Assembly: GCF_900460065.1 (NCBI RefSeq)
Contig: NZ_UAVD01000028.1
Location: 416,291-480,290, forward strand
Length of the DNA: 64,000 nt
Source: Streptomyces griseus
Lineage (GTDB): Bacteria; Actinomycetota; Actinomycetes; Streptomycetales; Streptomycetaceae
Direction of reading: 5' to 3'
The notes under the pieces were generated by a model. It saw only the letters and a program-made list of their open reading frames with translations, was not told where the DNA came from and did not search any database. Shown piece by piece: positions 8,753 to 16,310 of the stretch (positions within the stretch are counted from its first letter, which is position 1; the number at the start of each line of letters is the position of its first letter). Made by a program: the position numbers and the translations under genes.

Positions 8753-8781
8753 ACGCTAAATTCGCGACACACGGTCCGCAA
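8753..8781 (-). promoter_or_regulatory. Candidate housekeeping-type promoter of the SH3b gene
   Basis: On the minus strand TTGCGG (8781-8776) is separated by 17 bp from TAGCGT (8758-8753), about 60 nt upstream of ATG 8693. Confidence 0.45.
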
Positions 8782-8785
8782 CGCG

Positions 8786-10165
8786 TCACATCGCGTGAGG
8801 CGGCCGGGGGGTTGGGCCGTCCGGGTCGTCCGTGGCGCCCCGACCCCCGTCGCCACCGGGGTTCCCGTCCGCGTCGCCGTCGTCGAGGCGTACGTACTCC
8901 GGCAGGGTCATCCGCACCAGCGCCCCGCCGTCCGGCGGATTGGCGAAGTCCAGCCGGGCGCCGATGACCTGGGCCTGGCCGAGGGCGATGGTCAGCCCGA
9001 GGCCGTGCCCCTTGCCCGCGCCGTCCGTGCGGAACCGCTGCGGCCCACCGTCCAGCAGGTACGCCGGGAACCCCGGCCCGTGATCCCGTACGGAGACCAC
9101 CGCGCCGTCCACGCTCAGCACCACCGGGGGCCGCCCGTGCCGGTGCGCGTTGGCCACCAGATTGCCGATCACCCGCTCCAGGCGCCGCCGGTCGGTCTCC
9201 ACCCGGGCCGCGCCCGCCACCCGCACCTCGGTGTCGGTGCCCGACGCCCGGACGACCCGCTCCGCCAGCGGCGCGAGTTCGTGCACGGCCAGGTCGACCT
9301 GCTCGGTACGGGCGTCGAGCCGGGAGATCTCCAGCAGGTCCTCCGTCAGCGCCCGCATCGCCCGCACCCGGTCGCGCACCAGCTCCGCCGGGCGGCCGTC
9401 CGGCAGCAGTTCGGCGGCGGCCGACAGGCCGGTCAGGGGGGTGCGCAGCTCGTGCGCCACGTCGGCGGTGAACCGCTGCTCGGTCTGGAGCTTGCGCTGG
9501 AGGGTCGAGGCCATGGTGTCGAGGGCGCCCGCCACGATCGCCACCTCGTCCTGGGCGCGGACCGGGCGGGCGGTCCGGGGATCGTGCACCCGGGCGTCGA
9601 GATCGCCCGCGCTGATCCGGCGGGCCACCCGGGCGCTCTGGTGGAGCCTGCGGGTCACCCGGCCGACGGCGAACAGCCCGACGAGCAGGGTGGCGGCGAT
9701 GGCCAGCAGCGAGGAGCCGATGATCGCCCGGTCGAGGCCGCCGATGGTGCGGGCGCTGTGGCTGTAGTCCGTCCAGGTGGCGAGCGCCCGTCCGTCCGCC
9801 GGACCCGCCGCCCACATGGCGGGTCCGCTCCGCCCGTCCCGGTCCCCGGGCCGGTGCGGTCCGTCCGCGACGACGGTGCCGCGCTCGCCGTCCGCGGCCA
9901 GGGCGCGCAGTGAGGCGGGCAGGCCCGGCGGGTCGATGCCGGACCCCGGAGGCAGCGGCTCCCCGGCCTCGTACGCGTCGGTGACCACCTCCAGCCGGCT
10001 CAACGTCTTCTCCCGGGCCTGTTCGACCGTCTGCCGGGTCACCGCCGTGTGCACGAGGAAGCCGAGGAGGGCCGCCAGGGTGCAGCACATGGCGGTCAGG
10101 AAGACCGCGGACTTCCAGGTGAGGCTCGCGGTCCAGGAGGGCGAGCGGAACCCGCGCCGCCTCAT
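8786..10165 (-). CDS. Sensor histidine kinase (HAMP-HisKA-HATPase), orphan
   Basis: This encodes 459 residues from ATG 10165, which overlaps the stop of the lipoprotein gene (ATGA). TM1 is at about 19-41, an extracytoplasmic sensor of about 100 residues follows, TM2 is at about 148-168 and HAMP at about 169-222. The HisKA motif TADVAHELRTPL carries phospho-acceptor His238. The ATPase N-box is VIGNLVANAHRHG, G1 DHGPGFP and G2 GKGHGLGLTIA. The kinase looks catalytically complete. No response regulator is adjacent; the nearest receivers are about 21 kb and 51 kb away. Coupling to a lipoprotein recalls the CseA-CseC arrangement of the sigma-E envelope-stress system, but sigE and a CseB-like regulator are absent. 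The signal is likely cell-envelope related, by inference. Confidence 0.9.
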   Translation of the reverse strand: MRRRGFRSPSWTASLTWKSAVFLTAMCCTLAALLGFLVHTAVTRQTVEQAREKTLSRLEVVTDAYEAGEPLPPGSGIDPPGLPASLRALAADGERGTVVADGPHRPGDRDGRSGPAMWAAGPADGRALATWTDYSHSARTIGGLDRAIIGSSLLAIAATLLVGLFAVGRVTRRLHQSARVARRISAGDLDARVHDPRTARPVRAQDEVAIVAGALDTMASTLQRKLQTEQRFTADVAHELRTPLTGLSAAAELLPDGRPAELVRDRVRAMRALTEDLLEISRLDARTEQVDLAVHELAPLAERVVRASGTDTEVRVAGAARVETDRRRLERVIGNLVANAHRHGRPPVVLSVDGAVVSVRDHGPGFPAYLLDGGPQRFRTDGAGKGHGLGLTIALGQAQVIGARLDFANPPDGGALVRMTLPEYVRLDDGDADGNPGGDGGRGATDDPDGPTPRPPHAM

Positions 10166-10905
10166 CGCGTCCCCGTGGAGGGCGTGGCGGATTCCGGGGT
10201 GGCGGCCGAGGGTTTCGGGGGCTTCGGGGCCTTCCGGTGCTCGGGCGTTCGCAGGATCTCGTCCCGGGTGGGCAGCATGGCGCGCTGGCGGTCGTCCCAG
10301 GACCACGCGGTGCGGTACTCGTACCCCGGGATCACCGAGGGGGCCCGCATGATCAGGTCCCGGTCCGCCAGCTCCACGCTGATGACGGCGTCGTAGGTGG
10401 ACATGATCCGGGTCAGGCCGCCCTGGTCCGGCATGTAGACGCGCACGGCGAGCTGCCGGTCGGGCATCCGGATGCCGAGCACCAGTTCGTCCCTGCCGTC
10501 GCCGGTCAGATCGCGGTAGTACGGCGGGAGGACCGGGCAGTCGTCCGGGGCGGTCCGGCACGCCTTGATCTGCCGGACCGTCCCGTCCGGCAGTTCGTCG
10601 AGACCGCTGTCCCGGTCCGTCCTCGCCTTCAGCCCGGCCTGCGCCACGGCCACCGGGTCCAGCGTGCGCACGTCGCCGCCGGTCACCCGGATCCCCGGGA
10701 TGCGCGCGGTCTCGCCCTCGCCGTAGTCGTACGGGGCGGCGGAGGCGGGCGGCAGGTCCGGCCAGAGGCTCTTGGGCTCGACGGCCGACGGCGCGTCCCC
10801 CGCGCTCCTCAGCTCGCCGGCCGCGCCGCAGCCGGACAGCAGGGTCAGCGCGGCGAGGGCGCACGCGGCGGTACGGGGCGCCGCCGGGACGCGGTGCGGG
10901 CGCAA
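10162..10905 (-). CDS. Lipoprotein coupled to a sensor kinase
   Basis: This encodes 247 residues from TTG 10905, chosen because AGGAGG lies 6 nt upstream and because it gives a compact signal peptide ending in the lipobox LLSGC (Cys26). A GTG at 10947 would add 14 charged residues. The mature protein has an FG-GAP-like calcium-loop stretch, DLTGDGRDELVLGI, a beta-rich middle and a Pro/Thr-rich tail. It should be anchored on the outer membrane face. The 4-nt overlap with the histidine kinase start suggests it is an accessory or modulator of that sensor. The ligand is unknown. Confidence 0.78.
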   Translation of the reverse strand: MRPHRVPAAPRTAACALAALTLLSGCGAAGELRSAGDAPSAVEPKSLWPDLPPASAAPYDYGEGETARIPGIRVTGGDVRTLDPVAVAQAGLKARTDRDSGLDELPDGTVRQIKACRTAPDDCPVLPPYYRDLTGDGRDELVLGIRMPDRQLAVRVYMPDQGGLTRIMSTYDAVISVELADRDLIMRAPSVIPGYEYRTAWSWDDRQRAMLPTRDEILRTPEHRKAPKPPKPSAATPESATPSTGTR

Positions 10906-11003
10906 GGCTCGCCTCCTCTTCGACGACGGACGACACAGCGGTCTCACACCCTAATCGGACGAGCGTGCGCAATGTCGACTTCGTACCCCTGTGTAACGTA
11001 CGC

Positions 11004-11030
11004 GGCCCCGTGGTCGGGGACCACGGGGCC
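11004..11030 (-). terminator. Perfect 11-bp stem-loop
   Basis: GGCCCCGTGGT (11004-11014) pairs with ACCACGGGGCC (11020-11030) around a 5-nt loop. It lies downstream of the zinc-ribbon gene and upstream of the lipoprotein gene, so it is probably the terminator of the HEAT/zinc-ribbon operon. Confidence 0.6.
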
Positions 11031-11049
11031 GGAGCGGTCGGAGGGCCGC

Positions 11050-11169
11050 GGGTTCGGCGCCGCCCACGGACTCGGTGCCGGTACGGGTCCCGTACCGCCC
11101 GCGGACTCCGGGTTCGGTGCCGCCCACGGACTCGGCGCCGGTGCGGATCCCGTACCCCGCCCGCGGACC
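11050..11169. repeat. Two tandem copies of a 60-bp repeat
   Basis: The segment beginning GGGTTCGGCGCCGCCCACGG at 11050 recurs at 11110 with only a few changes, giving an exact 60-bp period. A partial third copy (GGCGCCGGTGCGG) runs toward the 3' end of the zinc-ribbon gene. It is intergenic and has no convincing reading frame. Confidence 0.8.
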
Positions 11170-11185
11170 CGGCGCCGGTGCGGGT

Positions 11186-11503
11186 TCAGCGCTGGTACGG
11201 GTTCTGCCCGGGAGGCGTGAAACCGGGCTGCTGCGGGGCCTGGCCGTGGACGTTGCCGTCCTGCCCGGCCGCGGCCTGGGCGAGCAGCCGGTCGGCCTCC
11301 TCCCCGGGTATCTGCCGCTCGCCGCCGCAGAACGTGCACTGCGTGGCGAACTTCGTCGAGAACGGGAACAGCGGGACGAAGAACAGCGTGAACTTCGTGA
11401 CCCGCTTGCGCAGGGTGTGCGCGGCCGGATTGCCGCACCAGCCGCACACCATCGTCAGGATGGCCAACTGGTGGAGGTAGCCCTTGGTGCCGAAAATGAT
11501 CAT
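11186..11503 (-). CDS. Small zinc-ribbon protein
   Basis: This encodes 105 residues from ATG 11503. Two CxxC knuckles (VCGWCG and QCTFCGG) about 44 residues apart make a zinc ribbon of the zinc-ribbon-15 type. Between them lies a basic, hydrophobic stretch (TKFTLFFVPLFPF) that may associate with the membrane. The C-terminus is Gln/Pro/Gly-rich. Its ATG overlaps the stop of the HEAT-repeat gene by 4 nt, so the two are translationally coupled. Similar short proteins are widespread in actinobacteria with no known role. Confidence 0.8.
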   Translation of the reverse strand: MIIFGTKGYLHQLAILTMVCGWCGNPAAHTLRKRVTKFTLFFVPLFPFSTKFATQCTFCGGERQIPGEEADRLLAQAAAGQDGNVHGQAPQQPGFTPPGQNPYQR

Positions 11504-13671
11504 GCCGTGGTTCCCTTCCCGGTCCCCCGGAGTGCCTGTCGGCACAGCGCCAGGAGCTTCTCGTCCTCGTGGATGTCATGACTGCCGTACCCGCCGTCCA
11601 TCGCGTTGTGACGGCGTACGGAGACGAGTTCGCTCCGCAGGACGTGTGCTGCGGCCGACCCCTCCGGGACCGGCCCCATCCGTGCCACGCATTCTGCCAC
11701 CCGGACCCGCACGTGACGGCTGCGCTCCCAGTCGGAGAGCAGGGCCTCGACGGTCTCCTGCGTCCGGCCCGACACCTCCCACAGCGCGATCGCCGCGTCG
11801 ACCCGCAGCCACAGGTCCTCGTGCGCCAGCAGCCCGCGCAGCCGGGGCGCGACCACCGCGGCGCGCGGCCCGAGGGACCCCAGCGCCACCGCCGCGGCCC
11901 GGCGCTCGTGCACCTGGTGCGACTGGAGGCCCTCGATCAGCGCCGGCAGCACCGCGTCGGCGTCCCCGGAGATCGCCCACAGCGCCTCCGCCACCTCGGT
12001 CGCGGAGGCCGTCCCCGGCCGGCTGATCAGCGCCCGCAGCTCCGGAACGGCCTCCCGCGCCGCCGGCCCGAACGAACCCAGCGCCCGCAGTGCCGCCGTG
12101 CACAGCCACTCGCCCCGGTACTCCGGGGCCCCGCGCAGCACCCGCAGCACCTCGGGGGTCGCCTCGCCCGCCCGCAACCCGGCCAGCCCGGCCAGCAGCG
12201 GGCTCGCCCGGTCGTAGGCCCCCTCGTCCAGCTCCACCTCCGCGAGTCTGCTCCGCAGCGCCCCGGCGAGCGGCCGGGCCGCCGCCCCCAGGTGGCCCAC
12301 CGCGAACCCCACGTCGTGCGCCACCCGCGGCAGCTCCAGCGCCGCCGCGAGCGCGGGCACCGCCCGGGCGTCGCCCAGCCGCGCCAGGGCCTTCACGGTG
12401 GAGCCGAGCCCGGGCGGTCCACTGGCCCAGGACTTCACCCAGTCCCCGGGCCGGTCCTCCAGCCGGGCGGCCAGCGCGTCCGCGGCGGGCGCGGCGAGGC
12501 CGAACAGCTCCTCCAGCACATGGGACGCGGCCTCGGCCAGCCGGGGTTCGGGGTCCGACAGCTGATCGCCGACGAGCGCCACCAACTCCTCGTAGGGGCC
12601 GCGCCAGGCCCGTATCAGCCCGCCGCTCATCCGTACGGCGTCGATGCGCTGCCGACGGTCGGGGCTGCGCAACTGATCGGCGAGCAGCGCCGTCCGGTCG
12701 GCGACCCGGTCGTCGAGTCCGACGTGCAGGGTGCGCAGCAGATCCGCGGCCCAGGGGGCCCCGCGCCCGGCGCTCTCCTGCGCGGCCAGCGACCGCAACT
12801 GCCCCACGAGCGTCGGCGTCGCGACCTGCTCGCCCCGACAGGTCTCCGCGGCGGTCACCGGCTCCGCCTCCGGGTCCACCGCCTCCGCTTCCGGGTCCCG
12901 GTCGGGATCCGGGCAGTCCTTCTCCGCCGCACCCCCCTCCGGCAGGGAGCGCATCTCGCGCAGCAGCCCCGAGACCACCGGCACCACGTCACCGGGCAGT
13001 CCGTCAGGCGAACAGCGCGCCAGCTGGGCCAGGGCCGCGAGCCGCAGCCCCGGGGAGTGCGCCCGCGACGCCAGCCGGCCCAGCCACTCCGCGACCCGCC
13101 CCGCCAGCGGCCGGTGCCGCAGCGCGACCCGCCCGGCCGCCTCCACGAGAGCGAGCCGCACCTCCTCGTCCGGCTCCACCGGCAGCCGCTCCCGCAGCAG
13201 CGCGAGCACCCGCACGGGATGGCGGTGCAGCGTGGCGAGCGCCAGCGGGGCCGCGAGCCGCACCCCGGGGTCCTCGTCGGCGATCAGCTCGAAGAACACC
13301 CCGGCGCCCGCGGTGACCGCCGCCGCGGCCATCGCGTAGTTCGCCGCGCCCTCGATCTCGTCCTCGTCGATCTCCGCCTCGTCGTCCTCGTCGAGGTCGA
13401 AGCCGCCGATGCTGGTGAGCAGTTCGACGACGCTGCCGCGGTCCTGCACCCCCGGGTCCACGGCCAGCTCGAACAGGAACGGGATGCACGCGAGCGTGCA
13501 CGCGTACACATCGCCCTGGTGGTGCACCGCGCCGTACATGCCGTCGAGCGCCGCCTCGCGCTCCGCCGGATCCTGGGACGCGAGCCCCCGCAGAAGCTCC
13601 GGCACGTCGTCGGCAGGCCCGTAGGCATGCTCCATCGAGGCCCAGTCGACCTCGTCGATCCCCGAGAACAC
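11500..13671 (-). CDS. HEAT-repeat (PBS-lyase-like) scaffold protein
   Basis: This encodes 723 residues from GTG 13671, with GGGGAGGGGAT upstream. Nearly the whole length is built of HEAT-like helical pairs, for example DPGVRLAAPLALATL, DPEPRLAEAASHVLEEL, HERRAAAVALGSLGPRA and DLWLRVDAAIALWEVSG. An acidic low-complexity insert (DLDEDDEAEIDEDEIEG) lies near residue 95, and a second acidic linker (DPDRDPEAEAVDPEAEP) near residue 255. No enzymatic domain is visible. HEAT solenoids act as protein-binding scaffolds. It is coupled to the zinc-ribbon gene. The upstream gap holds the perfect palindrome GGTCATGACC (13840-13849) next to a TTGACC box on the same strand, a possible regulated promoter. 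Confidence 0.85.
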   Translation of the reverse strand: MFSGIDEVDWASMEHAYGPADDVPELLRGLASQDPAEREAALDGMYGAVHHQGDVYACTLACIPFLFELAVDPGVQDRGSVVELLTSIGGFDLDEDDEAEIDEDEIEGAANYAMAAAAVTAGAGVFFELIADEDPGVRLAAPLALATLHRHPVRVLALLRERLPVEPDEEVRLALVEAAGRVALRHRPLAGRVAEWLGRLASRAHSPGLRLAALAQLARCSPDGLPGDVVPVVSGLLREMRSLPEGGAAEKDCPDPDRDPEAEAVDPEAEPVTAAETCRGEQVATPTLVGQLRSLAAQESAGRGAPWAADLLRTLHVGLDDRVADRTALLADQLRSPDRRQRIDAVRMSGGLIRAWRGPYEELVALVGDQLSDPEPRLAEAASHVLEELFGLAAPAADALAARLEDRPGDWVKSWASGPPGLGSTVKALARLGDARAVPALAAALELPRVAHDVGFAVGHLGAAARPLAGALRSRLAEVELDEGAYDRASPLLAGLAGLRAGEATPEVLRVLRGAPEYRGEWLCTAALRALGSFGPAAREAVPELRALISRPGTASATEVAEALWAISGDADAVLPALIEGLQSHQVHERRAAAVALGSLGPRAAVVAPRLRGLLAHEDLWLRVDAAIALWEVSGRTQETVEALLSDWERSRHVRVRVAECVARMGPVPEGSAAAHVLRSELVSVRRHNAMDGGYGSHDIHEDEKLLALCRQALRGTGKGTTA

Positions 13672-13894
13672 GCCATCCCCTCCCCGCGATCACGACAGCG
13701 CCCGGACCGGCGCGCCCCGTGGCGCGCCCTGTCCGCCACACCCCTCCCGGCGCGCTCCGGAGAAAGCGCCTGCGCAGAGTGTGCACCACGGGTCCGACAA
13801 TCCACCCGCCACTTGTGGCCTTTCCTCGTGCCGTGACGAGGTCATGACCCGGTCAAGACGATTCGGCTGTGGATTCCTGTGAAACGGGGGACCG

Positions 13895-14785
13895 TCACAC
13901 GGGTAGCGGACGCGCCTGTTCCGGGTCGTTCAGGGGCGCGAGCAGATCACCGTGCCGGTCCAGCCGGGCGGCCATGTCCCCGGCCCGGAACACCAGGGCG
14001 TCCGCCTCCCGGCACTCCGCGATCTCCTCCCAGGTCACCGGGGCCGACACGGTGGGCTCGGACGCGGCGCGCAGGGTGTAGGGAGTGGCGGTCGTCTTGG
14101 ACGCGGCGTTCTGGCTGAAGTCGACGAAGACCTTGCCCGGCCGCAGCGACCGCTTCATCCGGTGCAGGGCCAGCCCCGGAAGGTCCGACTCCGCCTCCAC
14201 GGCCAGCCGCTTCGCGTACGCGGACACCTCGCCGGACGGGGTCGGCTCCAGCGGGACCAGCAGGTGCATCCCCTTGGAGCCGGACGTCTTCCCGTACGCC
14301 GTCAGTCCGTCGGCCGCCAGGCGCTCGCGCAGCCAGAGCGCCACCGTGCAGCACTCCACGACCGTCGCGGGTGCGCCGGGGTCCAGGTCGAAGACCATCC
14401 GGTCGGCGACCTCCGGCGCGTCGTCACGCCACTGCGGGGTGTGGAACTCCACCACCAGGTTGGCCGCCCACATCAGGGAGGCCAGATCCCGCACGACCAC
14501 CTGCCGGGCGCCCGGGTCCTCGCTCCGGGGCACGGGGGTGGTCCCCACCCAGGCGGGCGTACCGGGCGGCGGATTCTTGGTGAAGAAGACCTGGCCGTCC
14601 GGTCCGTCCGGGTAGCGCAGGAACGACACGGGGCGGTCACGCAGATGGGGCAGGATCACGCCGCCCGCGGTGGCCGCGTAGTAGTGCAGCACCTCGCCCT
14701 TGGTCGTCCCGGTGGCCGGATACAGGACCTTGTCGAGATTGCTGAGCGAGACCCGTCGCCCCTCCACCTCGGTGATCGGCGTCAT
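13895..14785 (-). CDS. Stand-alone LigD-type polymerase/primase domain protein
   Basis: This encodes 296 residues from ATG 14785. It is the archaeo-eukaryotic primase fold of LigD polymerase: metal-binding Asp133 and Asp135 (VFDLDPG), the nucleotide-binding loop TSGSKGMHLLVPL (about 168-180), and the third acidic residue Asp222 in VFVDFSQN, followed by SKTTATPYTLR. It fills gaps and adds ribonucleotides during non-homologous end joining. The ligase and nuclease modules of full LigD are not fused. The Ku gene is divergent only 94 bp away, a classic pairing. The partner ATP-dependent ligase is not in this window. Confidence 0.92.
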   Translation of the reverse strand: MTPITEVEGRRVSLSNLDKVLYPATGTTKGEVLHYYAATAGGVILPHLRDRPVSFLRYPDGPDGQVFFTKNPPPGTPAWVGTTPVPRSEDPGARQVVVRDLASLMWAANLVVEFHTPQWRDDAPEVADRMVFDLDPGAPATVVECCTVALWLRERLAADGLTAYGKTSGSKGMHLLVPLEPTPSGEVSAYAKRLAVEAESDLPGLALHRMKRSLRPGKVFVDFSQNAASKTTATPYTLRAASEPTVSAPVTWEEIAECREADALVFRAGDMAARLDRHGDLLAPLNDPEQARPLPV

Positions 14786-14879
14786 ACGATAAGAATCACA
14801 CGAAACAGCATGAAATCGCTTGGAAGCATCTCCGATGCCCCAAGGTGCTCAAGGGTCGGCGATCGGCGAGGGGTGAACG

Positions 14880-16067
14880 GTGAGATCCATCTGGAACGGC
14901 GCGATCTCCTTCGGGCTGGTCAGCATTCCGATCAAGCTGGTCAACGCCACCGAGAACCACTCGATCAGCTTCCGGCAGATCCACCTCGCCGACGGTGGCC
15001 GGATCCGGTACCGCAAGGTCTGCGAACTGGACGAGCAGGAGGTCTCCGGCAGTGAGACGGGCAAGGCGTACGAGGACGCCGACGGCACGATGATCCCGAT
15101 CACCGACGAGGATCTCGCCCAGCTCCCGCTGCCCACGGCGAAGACGATCGAGATCGTCGCCTTCGTCCCCGCCGACCGGATCGACCCCCTCCAGATGGAC
15201 GCGGCGTACTACCTCTCCGCCAACGGGGTCCCGGCCGCCAAGCCGTACACGCTGCTCCGCGAGGCCCTGAAGCGCAGCAACAGGGTCGCCGTCGCCAAGT
15301 ACGCCCTGCGCGGCCGCGAACGGCTCGGCATGCTCCGCGTCGTGGGCGAGGTGATCGCCCTGCACGGCCTGCTGTGGCCCGACGAGATCCGGCCTCCCGA
15401 GGACGCGGCCCCGGACGGCGACATCACGGTCCGCGACGCCGAACTCGACCTGGCGGACACCCTGATGAGCACCCTCGGCGAGGTCGACATGGACAGCCTC
15501 CACGACGACTACCGGGAGGCGGTGGAGGAGCTCGCCGCCGCGAAGGCGTCCGGTGAGAGCGTGCCCCCGGCCGAACCCGAGGACACCGGCGGCGAGGTCA
15601 TCGACCTGATCGCGGCGCTGGAGAACAGCGTGCGGGCGGCCAGGACGTCCCGGGACGACGAGGGCGCGGGCGGCGACGGCGGTGACATGGCCGACGTCCA
15701 CCCCATCGGGAGGGGGGCGAAGGCTTCGTCGAAGACGTCCGGGCAGAGCTCCGGGAAGGCCGCGCGGACCACCAAAACCGCGCGGAGGACCACGCACCGC
15801 ACGCCCACCGGCAAGACGGTCACCCGCTCCGGAGACTCCACGGCGGAGAAGTCCGCCCCCAAGTCCTCCGGCGCGAAGAAGTCCACGGCGAAGAAGTCCA
15901 CGGCGAAGAAGACCGCAGCACAGAAGACGACGGCGCGGAAGACGACGGCGAAAAAAACGACGGCGAAGGGGACCACGGGGACGACGGCCGCGGCCAAGAA
16001 GCGGACGTCGTCGGGCGGCGGCACGGCGAAGAAGTCGGCGTCCTCCCGCAAACGCACCTCGGCCTGA
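14880..16067 (+). CDS. ku: DNA end-binding protein Ku
   Basis: This encodes 395 residues from GTG 14880, with GAGGGG upstream. Residues 1 to about 260 form the bacterial Ku core (SIWNGAISFGLVSIP, YRKVCELDEQEV, DLIAALENSV). Ku rings load on double-strand ends and recruit LigD. From about residue 275 the protein is an unusually long basic tail of about 120 residues with repeated K-K-S/T-T-A units, like histone H1 or HU tails; the core usually ends near 270-290. The tail probably adds non-specific DNA affinity. It is divergent from the LigD-type polymerase, so both NHEJ parts can share one control region. Confidence 0.95.
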   Translation: MRSIWNGAISFGLVSIPIKLVNATENHSISFRQIHLADGGRIRYRKVCELDEQEVSGSETGKAYEDADGTMIPITDEDLAQLPLPTAKTIEIVAFVPADRIDPLQMDAAYYLSANGVPAAKPYTLLREALKRSNRVAVAKYALRGRERLGMLRVVGEVIALHGLLWPDEIRPPEDAAPDGDITVRDAELDLADTLMSTLGEVDMDSLHDDYREAVEELAAAKASGESVPPAEPEDTGGEVIDLIAALENSVRAARTSRDDEGAGGDGGDMADVHPIGRGAKASSKTSGQSSGKAARTTKTARRTTHRTPTGKTVTRSGDSTAEKSAPKSSGAKKSTAKKSTAKKTAAQKTTARKTTAKKTTAKGTTGTTAAAKKRTSSGGGTAKKSASSRKRTSA

Positions 16068-16297
16068 CGGAGGCCCGCCCTGACCGTGGGGCGGCCCGAG
16101 GAGGGCGCGCGTCCTGTCGGAATGCGCCCTGTCGGGCGCGCGGCCCCGACGGAGCGCCGGCCCGACGCTCACCAGCCCCGGCCGCACCTCGCCTCGGCCC
16201 CCGGCCGACGGTGTGCGCCCGCCCGCCCGAGCGCCAACCGGGGCCGTCCCCCCGGCCGTCGGCGCATCCCCGCCGCCCCGCTGTCCTCCGTCCCCCG

Positions 16298-16303
16298 TAC
16301 GCT
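16298..16303 (+). promoter_or_regulatory. -10 box of a probable leaderless kinase transcript
   Basis: TACGCT ends 7 nt before ATG 16311, and no ribosome site is present. The 243-bp gap after ku otherwise shows no gene. Confidence 0.45.
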
Positions 16304-16310
16304 ACGGCCC

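Noticed and set aside
10165..10905. A second sigE-cseABC operon
   Set aside because: Only a lipoprotein and a kinase are present; there is no sigma factor or response regulator gene.
8786..10972. Fusion of the lipoprotein and the kinase into one 728-residue protein
   Set aside because: The upstream 269 codons are out of frame with the lipobox protein; the kinase starts at ATG 10165 overlapping the lipoprotein stop.
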